A model generated the notes under the pieces. The model was not told the origin of the DNA, searched no databases, and saw only the letters and a program-made list of their open reading frames with translations. From positions 2,790,001 through 2,854,000 of the forward strand of contig JAWZSP010000008.1 in the NCBI GenBank assembly GCA_034401135.1: a DNA stretch of 64,000 nt, in the 5' to 3' direction. The translations under genes and the position numbers were made by a program. This document shows, one piece after another, positions 20,094 through 31,576 of the stretch; position 1 is the stretch's first letter; each line of letters starts with the position of its first letter. The stretch comes from Volutella citrinella. Lineage: Eukaryota > Ascomycota > Sordariomycetes > Hypocreales > Nectriaceae.

Positions 20094-22271
20094 ATGGCTC
20101 CGGCTGGGCGGCGGCCTTTAGCATCAAAAGCCATGTCGCGTTCGCCTGCGTCTCTTCCTCCTAGCAGGTATGCAAGAGCTGACACTATGGAACCGAAACC
20201 GTGGAATCCGGGAGCGCTAATGATTCTGCAGAGACGCCGGCCATGGATCTACGACGGACGAGGAGCAGAGGATAACCACGCCCTCTGATGTGTCTGACCA
20301 GGTGACGGCTGCCATCCTGAGCCGGCTATCGAATGTTGAACGCAGGCTAGGGATACCCAGACCTGGTACTCGCTCGGGAGATAATGCAGACGTGGCTGCC
20401 ATGAGATCACTCCTTGCTCCGGCTTTGCATGGCAGTCCGAAGACTCGCAGTGAGCCCCAGGCCGCGCTCTCGCCTAGCCAGAGCACCCCTATCTACAGTG
20501 AGCGAGACGAGCAGACCTATAGTGACGTAATGGAATCCTTGTCGCTGAGGAGGGATCTCTCACGGCCTGAAAATCCCCCGTTTGGCATCTGGTGGACCTA
20601 CACCGTCGAGGAAACCCTGCTGTGGCCGATACTCGATTACCAAGGCAGCATCAACAGCAGCCTGGATGTCATCTTGGAAGGTTCTGATGATGATAGCAAC
20701 GACGAAGACTCTCACCCAAGCCGCGACGAGGCTGGCGAATCGAGCTTCAAGAAGCGCCGGCTCCTCGCACCTGTTGGGATACGGACCGGCCTGGACGATG
20801 GCGAACAAGTGTCGGAGCTCATAGATAGCTTCCTGCGAAACGTCCACACCAGATTCCCGATCCTAGAAAGCGACGAACTACGCAGCAGGGGCGCCAAGTT
20901 GGTCGAAAATGGTCTCCATTGGGATGCTGGAACGTGCCAAGTTGTGAGCATCTTCTCGCGCAGACTCGAAAATGGACAGCCAAGACTGACATGTTGCAGT
21001 TGCTTGCGTGTGCCTTGGGCGCCATCTCATGTCCTTACGATAGGTCCGATCTGGATAATTTCGGACAAAAGAAGCCATCAGCAGAGCGATACGCGACGGC
21101 CACGGACTACTTTGTTGCGGGCCAGAAACGACTCGGCGCTCTGTGTGCGCAGTCGTCGCTAATCGCTGTCCAGTGTATCTTCATGGCGGGGATCTTCTTA
21201 ATGTACCAGCAGAAACCAGTGGCAAGCTGGCGCTTGCTCAACATGGCCTCCGTTGCGTGCCGTACCTACATCTCGAAGAGAATGGCCAGGGAGAGCCGAG
21301 GGTCTCGGGTGCGGCACTCGCGCAGCATGGAACAACGTCTTTATTGGAGTTGCTTCAAGTCAGAGCGGTAAGAGCAGAAGCCCCATAAAATTAGGGACAT
21401 GTACTGACACTTGAAAAAAAGTGAGGTTGCCTGCGAGTTTGGAATGGAAACGTCGGCCTTGAATGTCATCGCATACACCACGACTTTGCCCACCCCCCCG
21501 AACGGTTGTCAACCAGACATCACCTTGAGGTTTTCCAACAGAGAAGCGGCTCCCCAGCTTTCCAATCCACTGGCATCGCCATCAGAGCTCTACCAAGACC
21601 AGTCCTGGTACTACTTCCTGACCGACATCATGCTGTGCAAGCTAGAGATGCGCATCGACAACTTCTTCCAAGACAAGCGACGAGAAGCCTACCGATGCGC
21701 CAGCTCGCCCCCGCAGGTCTTTTTCCAAAGCTTGGTAGAAGCCCTGCAGGAGTTTAGGTATCAGCTGTCGTCCTACTACGAGTCTCTGCCTCCGATAATG
21801 CAGTTCCCCCTCGAGGATCCAACGCCTTGCGAAGATGCACCACGGAACCAGCTGCGATGGCGCCTCTACAGCGTCCAGCACGACATATGCCTGCCAGCCT
21901 TGTACATTCTAATCCACAACGATGTGTCAAGGTGGCCGTTTGCGTTGGTCAACGACTTGATCACACTGGCGAATGCGTGTCTGAGGCTGGATGTGATTTT
22001 CCTCAAGACTGCCGTGACTTCGCATCGGCAGCATAACACGTGGCTGTATCTGAGAAAAGCCGTCAGAAGCGCCTTGATCCTGATTGCTGCGCGGCAGCTC
22101 AAGTCGCAGCGTCGGCCCGAGCTCAGTAATTTGCAGGTCCCTGACGATGAGACGTGTCAGGACGGAGCGCAACAGTTGGTGAGAGGACTCGAGTATTGGT
22201 CGACGGAGTCGAAGGACTGCGAAACAAATCTGGCGATGCTCAGAAGCTTGCATTCGGATTTTACTGTGTGA
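20094..22271 (+). CDS. fungal-specific transcription factor, zinc cluster not found
   Basis: 667 aa as modelled: exons 20094-20167, 20232-20943, 21000-21367 and 21422-22271. The last three are well supported by frame and by likeness to the regulators at 12679 and 22353 (YFVAGQKRLG...QCIFMAGIFLMY, LYWSCFKSEREV). After a short helix (ILSRLSNVERRLG) comes the fungal regulatory domain. The first exon is a weaker call: it is the only upstream ATG found that joins in frame, and it encodes no cysteine cluster. Either this is a regulator without its own DNA-binding domain, or the true 5' exons are missed or decayed. Confidence 0.75.
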
Positions 22272-22352
22272 ATGGGTCAAGAAAAGACAGGGCAGGACAG
22301 GTCAGGTCAGGGCACAGTTTGGCATTGGGTATTTTTAGATATTGTACATGAA

Positions 22353-24444
22353 TCATGAATACAGGTCTATCAGCAGATCGGCATATGTGTTTCCCATAGA
22401 AGAGATGCTCTCGTGCCTCAAATACTGTTCAACAGCGTCCAAAGCGCCTCGGAGGCCCCCCTGTTGCGAAGAAGACTGGCTAGCCCGGTCACCAAGACAA
22501 CAGTCCGTTGCGAAGAGCAATAAGACTAGACTCACACATGCCTGGGTCTTGAGCCACCCTGTATGTGTCAACCCACGACTCATACATGGGTTCAAGCAGA
22601 GCTGAAGCCGCTCCAGAGCCACCTTGCGATGCCGAAGAGCTAGCGAACGAAACTGGGTGGTGTAGTAGCTGCCCAGGACTGTCTGAAGACTCTGGCCCGA
22701 GTTTGGGTCCGGTCGAAGAGCCTGCGCGTTTGAGAGGACGTAAACTGACGTCCGCAAGATCAACTCTCTGGTTTCTAGGTGGAGCGATCGGAGTAGCCAT
22801 GGATCCCTTTCGGCTTCAGAAAGCGGTGATTGTGGTGGCGCATCGGTAAAGGTTCTGAGATGGGCAGGCAACGTGGCCGACCAGGCATCAAGACGACGCT
22901 CCGCAGTGGTGATTCTGGCCAGAATGTCCTCAATCTGATGAATCGACATCTCGGGATGCACGTCTTTGAACTGGGCGAGCACGTTTTGACGCAGTTGCAG
23001 CAGCGAAGCACGGTATCTATGGTCCCATAGTTGGGATTCGGCGTCTTCCTTGTCCAAGAGCTGGTAGGTGGACGAGGAGATGGCGAAGTTCTCGTCTGAG
23101 CATAGTTTGCTACATTGCCGGGGCAGTTAGTATCCATGCCAGCTCCGTGCGTAATATTTGGGCAGTTCGTACCTTAGATATGTCACACATGCCCAGCGGA
23201 TGTGTTCTTGAAGCGACTCGGCAGTAGTTGCTTGTGTTCCCGAGATCCTTGATTCTTGGCGAGGGGCGGCCGTGTCTATTGCTAGCAACGAGCCATTGAA
23301 CATTTTCCAAGCAGCCCTGGGCTCGGAGGTGTAGAGATACCATAGTCTAATAGCAATTGTTAGCATGGATGCTCAAGATGGCGTTGCATTTCTATCACGC
23401 ACCCCGCTAGAAACTGGCATTGGGCGCCTAACAGCCCGGGGTCTTCCAACGCCCACGCAAGCCGCTTCCTCGCCATGTTCCAATACTTCAGTGCCCCATT
23501 CGTCGGCTTGATGATCCAGCCGGCCGGCTTGTCAGAGGAGACGGACTCGTCAGCCTGAAAATGCAAACACGAGCTCGCAAGGGCAGCAACGAGGAGGACA
23601 AGGCAGGTCTCGGTATTCCACAAGTCTCCAAACTCATTCATGTTGGCAATGTAGCGGCGCACCTGAGCCATGTCGACCACGCGATGCGTTGGTAGAAGCC
23701 AGACCTTGAAGTGCTCGGCTAGAGCCAGCAAGTCTGAGCTCGCGCAGCTGGCACTCTCTGTTCCGCTGGTCTGGGATGAGTACGGCCGACTCGCGTGCTT
23801 CCATGTCGCCAGCGAAAACCGGGCTAGTGCATCGTCCTTTCGGAGGAAGACGTTCCATGACAAGATGGAAACGACGCTCGTGATGGGGCTTGGTCCCTCA
23901 AAGGTGATGTCCTTGGAATGATGCGACAGGTCAGCCGCGTTGGCCTCTGCTGCTGGCGCGTGAACCCCGGCCGAGGTTGAACGTGGACGATTGCGACCTG
24001 CAACGCTGGGAGAAGACTGCGGCTGATGAGGGGGCGCTATTTGGCCAGCGAGATCGCTAATGGCAGTGAGGATCCTATCGCCCCAATCATCAAACGTCGT
24101 CGACGCCGGAGCACTGCTCGGCACGCGGGGTCAGTACCATGTCGACGGAAGATGGCGCAAATATGCGCATCCCATGCACGCAAGATGGCGACATTGATTG
24201 CGACACCAGCAACGCGGTCAAGGGGACTAAAGACTCACGAGGCAACTAGGTTTGACGTGTATTCACACTGGATACCCGCCTTGGCGCAGTAATTGCAGGC
24301 CGGCTGATGTCCGCTGCACCGAGTCTTGCGGTCCCGACACGCGCGGCATGCGATTGCCGTGCGCAGCGCCGCGCCCTCGCTGCTCTGTCGCTGCCGCTTT
24401 TGTCCGAGCGTCAGCTGGACGGATGGACCGCTGGTACTGCTCAT
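22353..24444 (-). CDS. Zn2Cys6 transcription factor
   Basis: 615 aa, exons 24239-24444, 23403-24113, 23173-23346 and 22353-23109; introns of 125, 56 and 61 nt. The zinc cluster at about residues 35-62 reads CRACRDRKTRC then CNYCAKAGIQC. The regulatory domain follows (KYWNMARKRLAWAL...QCQFLAGLWYLY). It converges on the regulator at 20094 (81 bp apart) and is transcribed divergently from the GH78 rhamnosidase, 522 bp between starts, so it is a natural candidate to control that enzyme (inference). It is a diverged relative of the regulators at 12679 and 20094. Confidence 0.88.
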
Positions 24445-24966
24445 TGTCGATTCCGCGGGTGGGACTGTGTCGGGGGCTCGCCTGGTGCTGTTGCACGACG
24501 TGGCACGCGGGTTGTGAGCAAGGGAGGAGTCGTCGGCTGGCCCCCGATGATAGGGTCGCTTTTTTTTCGTCGCTCGGATTCCCGGAAATGACCCCGCAGT
24601 TGCTCGGCGCTGCCCCGACACACGGTACATTGACGCTAACCCTGGTCAGCGGGTGTGGGTGGGATGGTGGGTGATGGTGGGGAGAATGATCCATGGCGAT
24701 GGAGTCAACTCCACTCAGCTCGGCCATCTGGGCAATCTCTGGCCGACTGACGCCAAAGCGCGCTGGGCGGTAGGAGTTTCCGGATATGAGAAAAGGAGGC
24801 TATGTACGCGGATATGGCGGGGAGTCCTGCGCCGGCCAAGCTGTTCACATTGTATTCTTAAATGAGACAACGCTGACACCCTCCGTGACGCCTATTGCTC
24901 TACAGTCAATGTCCACTGCCAATTTCGTTGTCCATCCCATCTCCATACCCAATAGCGTCCTCTGCA
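24445..24966. promoter_or_regulatory. divergent promoter region, regulator / GH78
   Basis: 522 bp between outward-facing starts. No specific operator is named. Confidence 0.45.
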
Positions 24967-27699
24967 ATGCTGCCAACCATAGACAGGGTGCAGTTTGAGC
25001 ACCACCGAGACGCCATCGGCATTGCCGAGTCGAGCCCGCGCATATCCTGGAGGTTCTCAGGCGACAATGTCCGGGACTGGGCACAGGAGCGCTACGAAAT
25101 TGAAGTCACCCGCCGTGGCGCTTCATCGTCCGTCATCTACCAAGTTCAGTCCAGTGATTCGGTCCTTGTGCCGTGGCCCAGCGACCCGTTGCGCTCCGGC
25201 GAGTCTGCAACTGTCCGCGTGCGAGTGGCCGGTCGCACACCCGATACCGAACTGACGGCCTGGTCAGAGCCAGCGTTTGTAGAGACAGGTCTCTTGGAGC
25301 GAGGCGACTGGACTGCTCGCCTCATCTCTAGCGCGCGGCCTGTCGACATTTCACTCCCTCGGCAGCCGGTGCTGTTCCGAAAGACATTCACACTCGGTCA
25401 ATCTGTGACCAAGGCGCGACTATATATTACAGCACACGGCGTGTATGAAGCGCACATCAATGGCCACCGTGTCGGAGATCACTACCTGGAGCCCGGCTGG
25501 ACCTCTTACAAGCATCGCCTATCATATCAGACCTACGATGTGACTCATCTTCTACGGGAGGGCAACAATGCAGTGACGGCGCAGGTCGCTGAAGGCTGGT
25601 TCTGTGGACGGCTAGGGTTTCTGGGCGGCATCCGCAACGTCTGGGGGGATAAGATCGGGCTCTTGGCACAGCTGGTCATCGAGGGACCGGATGGCGCAAA
25701 GACTGTCATCAACTCGGACGATGGGTGGAAGGCGAGTACTGGTAGCATCGTCACTTCGGAGATCTATGACGGCGAGGTATGCGATCTTTCACTTGAGCAG
25801 AAGGGCTGGCAGGATGTGGACTTTGATGGCGATTCCTGGACTGCCGTCGAAGCCAATGATTTGCCAGCAGCGGATCTGGTGTCTCCAGATGGCCCTCCTG
25901 TCCGAATCACCGAGACTCTGCCAGCCAAGTCGTTGATTATCACGCCCAAGGGCAAGCTTGTGGTGGACTTTGCCCAAAACTTGGTCGGATGGGTGAGGAT
26001 CCGCCTCGTCGGCCAAAAGGGACAGACGGTGAAGCTCCAATTCACAGAGGAACTGGAGGATGACGAGGTTGCTACTCGCCCACTGCGCGACTGCAAGGCC
26101 AGCGACACCATCATCTTGTCGGGAGAAGATCAACTCTGGGAGCCCAAGTTCACGTATCATGGCTTTCGTTACGTGCAGATTGAAGGTTACTGCGCGGACC
26201 CGAGTGCATTCGATCTTGCCTCCATCACTGCGGTTGTTGTCCACACCGACATGGAGCAGACTGGCTGGTTTGAGTGCTCCAATCCTTTGCTGAACCAGCT
26301 TCACAGTAAGGCTTGATTCTTGGAGATTTGGTTACAGAACAAGAGCTCACGATGCATAGAAAATATCCGTTGGGGCATGCGAGGTAACTTCCTTAGCATC
26401 CCTACAGACTGTCCGCAACGAGACGAACGCCTGGGATGGACGGGCGACATCCACGTCTTTAGTCCGACCGCAAACTATCTCTACGATACTTCCGGCATGC
26501 TCCAGGGCTGGTTGAAGGATCTGGCTGCGGAGCAAATCAAGGACCACGGCAGTGCTCCCCCTTTCTTCTGCCCAGATGTGCCCGTCGACGTCGTCAGGTA
26601 CCCCACAGCAATCTGGGGCGATGTCACTGTTGGACTCCCCTGGAACCTCTACAAATCCTACGGAGACCCGCAGATACTGAGTCAACAGCTGGAGAGTATG
26701 CAGAAATGGATGGACGAGGGTGTGCAGCGCGACAAGACCACAGGTCTCTGGGACGACGAATCGTATCAGTTTGGAGACTGGCTTGATCCCGCCGCACCCC
26801 CAGATGATCCTGGAAACTCCGTTACTGACCCTCTGCTCGTTGCCAATGCATACCTAGTGCACGTCACCTCGCTTATGCACGAGATTTACAAGGTCCTAGG
26901 CGACGCGGAACGGGCACAATCCCATCTCACTTCACGGGACCGTCTCAAGGCTGCGTTCCAGCGCCGCTACATTTCCGACGAGGGCAGGATGGTCGGAGAT
27001 AGCCAGACGGCCCTCAGCCTCGGAATCCACTTCCAGCTATTCAAGGACGCGGCGCAGGAACGCAACGCCGCGGCCCGGCTGAAGCACCTGATCCTGCGCA
27101 ACTCGAGGTTCAAGATTGCGACGGGATTCGCGGGCACGCCCATAATGGGACACGCCCTCTCCCGCATCGGGGAGTCGCAGCTCTTCTACCGCATGCTTTA
27201 CCACCGCAAGCCCCCGAGCTGGCTCTACCAGGTGACGATGGGGGCGACGACTATGTGGGAGCGGTGGGACAGCAAGATGCCGGACGGCAGCATCAACCCC
27301 GGAGAGATGACGAGCTTTAACCACTACGCGCTCGGAGCCGTTGCCGACTGGATGCATCAGAATATAGGTGGCTTGGCTCCTCTTGAGCCGGGGTGGAAGA
27401 AGTTCCTAGTCGCTCCAGTCCCCGGCGGCGACCTCACCAGCGCGAGCACCAAGTCCTTGAGCGCTTACGGGCTCATCTCGGTCCAATGGGCAATCAAGGA
27501 CGGGCAGTTTGAACTGACGGTCGAGGTCCCGCCGAATACCTCCGCCGAAGTCAAGCTGCCGAGTGGTCCGTCGAGCAAGAGAGAATCCATCACGGTCACG
27601 TCCGGTGTCCACCATTTTGTTTCCGAGTATGAGGCCCCGGCTTGGCCTCCACTGCCCCTGTATCCTCAATTCTACCCACACGACGATGACGAGCCCTAG
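24967..27699 (+). CDS. GH78 alpha-L-rhamnosidase
   Basis: 892 aa, exons 24967-26305 and 26360-27699 (54-nt intron, phase 1). Releases terminal alpha-L-rhamnose from plant glycosides such as flavonoid rutinosides or from pectin side chains. Domain order fits the bacterial-type family: N-terminal beta domain, carbohydrate-binding jelly-roll (YITAHGVYEAHINGHRVG, LEPGWTSY), (alpha/alpha)6 catalytic barrel and C-terminal beta domain. Catalytic-region marks: PTDCPQRDERLGWTGD (about residue 465) with the acidic residues of the active site, and TTMWERWD (about 745). There is no signal peptide at the chosen Met, so the enzyme is probably cytosolic and needs its substrate imported; the sugar porters nearby fit that. 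Confidence 0.93.
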
Positions 27700-28587
27700 A
27701 ATAGACTTGTGTTGGAACATTTGAATGGTAGATCATCAAATGACGGCAATTCCAGGACTATCGCTAAATGCGAGTAATGCCAAGGCGTGCAGAGAATCCG
27801 CTCATGTTTTACCTTAGTAGCCTATGCTATAAATTTAGCAGTCGTACGGGGGGGCACAGGACCGACAAACCGGGACGGATGGTGCGCTGACATGGGGCCT
27901 ATGCGCTGGATGGCCCTGAGTGGCAGGGGCAATAATAAGCAATGGTTCACCCCCCAAATAATTACAGTCAATCCTTTAGCCTCGCAACACAGCCCAATTC
28001 TCATGAGCTGAAGGAGTGGCCAGACGTGTATGTAAAGATATGTGATTGATCATCAATATTGTCCATTTTAGTTGCGCATCCCTCCTCTTGCGGGGTCTTG
28101 TGACTGGATAAACTATAAGCATAACGTGATTATCTACTGTAGGTTAAAGGAGACCCCTGTGCGGCATAGACCGAGGTCTCATATCCGCAAGCCATGTAAA
28201 CACCGCACGAGATCATCCCCTCCCTGGCAGAAAAGCCTCAAAGGGAAGTTGGGGAACGGCGATGAAAGGATTCACTAATTTCTCACGCCATAGCATCTCC
28301 CCCTGGGAACTTTGGTCCAGCCCCGGCTTGGCCCAGTGGTCATTGGACCCGCGCCAGCACAGCCCCAGAGTCGCCTGGACTGCCCAGAAAGTGGATAGCG
28401 CTCGTCCTTCTGGAATCTATCAATAGAGGCACAGCCCGGATGTAATTACGGCCTGATCGGCGCGGATGGCGGCCGTAGGCACCGATTTGTTTACTTTATC
28501 CATGGGCATGTCCGGCCTTATAAAATTGTCCATCGTCCCTCGTCTACAAGGGGATCCTCAATTCGGCATCCCAGCACGTGTGCAGCC
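27700..28587. other. intergenic
   Basis: 888 bp, moderately AT-rich, no gene seen. The last 70 bp hold the TATA box of the next gene. Confidence 0.5.
28519..28525 (+). promoter_or_regulatory. TATA box
   Basis: TATAAAA 63 bp before the start codon at 28588, a normal distance for a strong fungal promoter. Confidence 0.55.
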
Positions 28588-30636
28588 ATGAAGTCCGTTC
28601 TATCAGCTGCATGGGCCATTCTGGCCGGCGCAACCGTCGTCGCAGCATCGCCAGCCGCTCGAGCTAGCGAGCCGTTCTCGCTTGTTGGCGGCAGAGACCG
28701 CTTCACATTCCAGTACAGCACTTCCGCAGCCGACGGGAAGAACTGGATCGGAATCTACAGGCGCGGGGAGGGCCCGACCGATGGCCCGCCCGCCAAGCAC
28801 TCGCTGTCGTGGAAATATGTCGGCGACAAGGCCGGCGAGGTGTTCCTCGCCGAGAAGGACCTCGATGCAGGACGCTACGAGGCCTACTTCTGCGCAAAGG
28901 ATCAGTACGACTGGCTTGCCGCCCCGATCAGCAACATCATCAAGTCTGTCGGGTCTGGCTCATCCCTCCAGCGAGTCGGCAATACATTGAAGTTCAAGTA
29001 CGAAACGTCGCAGCCGGACGACAAGAACTGGGTTGGAATCTACGGGATGGGAGACGGCCCGGCAAATCAGGAGCACATCACGGACTCGTTCACTTGGAAG
29101 TACACCACGGGCCGTTCCGGTGAGGTCGAGTTCTCCAGCAAGGACCTCGACGTCGGCCGCTACGAAGTATACTTTTGTGCTAAGGATAAATGGGGCTGGC
29201 TCGCCAACCCCATCGACATCACAATCTCTGCCCCGTCGGGCGGGTCGCTCGGGGTCGTCGACGACAGCTTCAAGTTCAAGTTCACCACATCAAAGCCCAA
29301 TTCCAAGAACTGGGTTGGAGTCTACAAGCAAGGAGAGGGCCCGGAGTATCAAGCGAAGCGGAGACCGTCCAGAGTCTGGTCGTACGTGTCCGGGTCCTCA
29401 GGTGAGGTTACAGTTTCGTCTGAGGGACTGCCGCCCGGGACCTACGACGCGTTCCTCTTGGCAGACGATGGATACAAGTGGCTCGCTAACCCCATCACGG
29501 TTAAGGCTCCCGTCAGCCGTCCCAGATTCGTGTCTGAGGGCATCACCTTGCGCAACGCTCGTGTTGGCCAAAGCTACTCTGCAAAGCTCAGTGGGCTAGT
29601 CCGCAACGCCAATGGCGTCCAGTTTTCCATCGACGGGAACAGGGACTGGCTTAGCATCAGCAGCTCTGGAGAGCTCACTGGCACGCCCAGCTCAGCAAAG
29701 CTCACGGAGATCACAGTCCGGGCTTCGGCCGACGGCACGTCGTCGACCATGAAGGTCTACATAAAGTCCATTGCGTCCGGGAAGAAGCTCGTGGCGTCGC
29801 CCAGGGTTATGTCGTACAACCTCTGGCACAGCGGTAGCAGGGTCAAGGACTACCAGTGGAAGCAAATCCGCTTCATCTTGAGCCAGAAACTGGACGTCGT
29901 GGCGCTCCAAGAGTGCAACAGCCCCGACGCTTCCAAGCTGGCTGGCAAGCTCGGATGGAACTACTACCAGCACAACACAAAGAGCATCGCCTTTCTCACG
30001 CCCTGGCCCATTGTCGAGAAGTACCCTGAGCACGGCCATGGCATTGCACTCCGTATCCGCGTCGGCGACGACGATCTCAACGTCTGGAACGTCCACCTCG
30101 GATTCGACCCCTACGGGCCCTACGACTTCTGCTTTGACAAGATGTCGATGGACACGGTCATGGCTCGAGAAGCCAAGTCTGGACGCACTCCCCAGATCAC
30201 CGAAACAATCAAGTTGATGAAGCCGCAGCTGAACAACGCCGACAACACCCCCGTCCTTCTCTTTGGCGACTTCAACGCCCCGTCGCACAAGGATTGGACA
30301 GAAAAGACAAAGCATCTGCACTGCGGAGTCGGCCAGGTCAACTGGCCCACCTCCATCATCCCCACCAACGACGGACAGATGATAGACTCTCTGCGGGAGG
30401 TGCACCCCGACCCCATTGCGTCGCCGCACATTACCTGGTCGCCGATTTTCCTTAAGAACAACGGCCGCGACGAGCCCATGGATCGTATTGACTTTGTATA
30501 CCACAGGGGCAAGGGCGTGAGACCTTATGAGGCGCTGACTCTTCACGCGGGTACGCCGAGGGCTGAGCCGGATCACGAGACTAATGAGTGGACTTCGGAC
30601 CACAACGCCTTGATCATTGGCTTCGATAGGTATTAA
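28588..30636 (+). CDS. secreted endonuclease/exonuclease/phosphatase-fold protein with N-terminal repeats
   Basis: 682 aa, no intron. The signal peptide is MKSVLSAAWAILAGATVVAA. Three repeats of about 95 residues follow (about 28-117, 122-214, 220-305), each with KNWIGIY or KNWVG(I/V)Y, then GEGP or GDGP, a GEV turn and WLANPI or WLAAPI. Their pattern recalls SKICH-type Ig-like domains. A putative-Ig domain follows (about 310-393; VGQSYSAKLSGL, GELTGTP). The C-terminal catalytic domain (about 404-682) has all expected marks: MSYNLWH, ALQECNS, HLGFD, GDFNAP, DRIDFVYH and TSDHNAL, so metal-dependent phosphodiesterase or phosphatase activity is likely. The substrate is unknown; a nuclease, sphingomyelinase-like or inositol-phosphate-like role are all possible. 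Bacterial-like modularity and no intron hint at transfer. Confidence 0.85.
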   Translation: MKSVLSAAWAILAGATVVAASPAARASEPFSLVGGRDRFTFQYSTSAADGKNWIGIYRRGEGPTDGPPAKHSLSWKYVGDKAGEVFLAEKDLDAGRYEAYFCAKDQYDWLAAPISNIIKSVGSGSSLQRVGNTLKFKYETSQPDDKNWVGIYGMGDGPANQEHITDSFTWKYTTGRSGEVEFSSKDLDVGRYEVYFCAKDKWGWLANPIDITISAPSGGSLGVVDDSFKFKFTTSKPNSKNWVGVYKQGEGPEYQAKRRPSRVWSYVSGSSGEVTVSSEGLPPGTYDAFLLADDGYKWLANPITVKAPVSRPRFVSEGITLRNARVGQSYSAKLSGLVRNANGVQFSIDGNRDWLSISSSGELTGTPSSAKLTEITVRASADGTSSTMKVYIKSIASGKKLVASPRVMSYNLWHSGSRVKDYQWKQIRFILSQKLDVVALQECNSPDASKLAGKLGWNYYQHNTKSIAFLTPWPIVEKYPEHGHGIALRIRVGDDDLNVWNVHLGFDPYGPYDFCFDKMSMDTVMAREAKSGRTPQITETIKLMKPQLNNADNTPVLLFGDFNAPSHKDWTEKTKHLHCGVGQVNWPTSIIPTNDGQMIDSLREVHPDPIASPHITWSPIFLKNNGRDEPMDRIDFVYHRGKGVRPYEALTLHAGTPRAEPDHETNEWTSDHNALIIGFDRY

Positions 30637-31576
30637 GTTTAATTTCGAGGAGAGTTTGAATGAAGAAAACGTGTATCTTATTGCATTCAATCAACATTTG
30701 CGCATGACTCTCAAGTTCACGATCAAGAGAGTGACTTCGTCTGTCAATGTTGGCCGTCACTCTCACTGGACTCCTGTAGCTCAAAGGCTGGGTCTAACGT
30801 CTGCTGTAGAATTTCCCGTTATTCTGAATAGTTCAATAAAAGATGCACATCCCTTCAACCATCATTGAACACCGTCTAGCTGTAGCGAATTTTCGACCAT
30901 CAGTCGACGCAACAGCGGACAAACCCGTTTCCGCTGGCAGATGATGGCTGCCAGAGGGTTAGTGCTATGGTTATTTTGCCTTGTGTCCCGGTCAAGCCTG
31001 ATTCATTTTACCCTCGGAGAAATAGGAAGAGTGCTGGCTAGTTCGGAGTAATTGGCGCCAGTTCTCCACCCCCGGACAACCCCAGCTTCCCCACAACTGC
31101 TCCACATCTCAGCGCAGAAAGTAGGTGCCGGACTACCAACTTGAAGAATTTTGCCCCGGGCTTTTACGAAGCTTGTTACTTTTCCCCTGGTAGTGCTGCC
31201 GGCTGCCATGAGGCGATCGCTTCTCTGAGCCGACTTTCATCCAGCTGTTGCGAAGGGAGGGGTGTCCACGCCAGCCCAACCGCATTGACTCAGCGACGTC
31301 GGAGAAACTACAGTGGCGTGGCGGTTGGAAACATTGTGTCCTCCAGTACTCCCACACAAACGCCCTGCATCGTCTCATACCGTCCGGCACAAGCCATGCT
31401 CTGATCTTTGTATAAGTACGGCACTTGCCCCGGTCGATGAGAACCAGCTATCCAAAAAGCCCAAAGGTTCTGGAGTCAACCTCACCGAGTATTCAAGAAC
31501 TGACGCTGGGCATAACTGCATCGCATCCACTCGTCTTGCGCGGATATTGGTCTCTGCAGCGGCTTTGACGAGAAAA
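30637..31576. other. intergenic
   Basis: 940 bp, no gene recognised. The transporter frame is open upstream to 31313, but the Met at 31577 gives a normal cytosolic N-terminus. Confidence 0.45.

Noticed and set aside
19851..20288. 145-codon frame upstream of the regulator at 20094
   Set aside because: No zinc cluster or other domain, and it ends in a stop just before the regulator's coding frame; the spliced model fits better.
29692..30690. 332-codon minus-strand open frame
   Set aside because: Antisense to the phosphodiesterase-fold gene; no motifs, and explained by the codon bias of the real gene.
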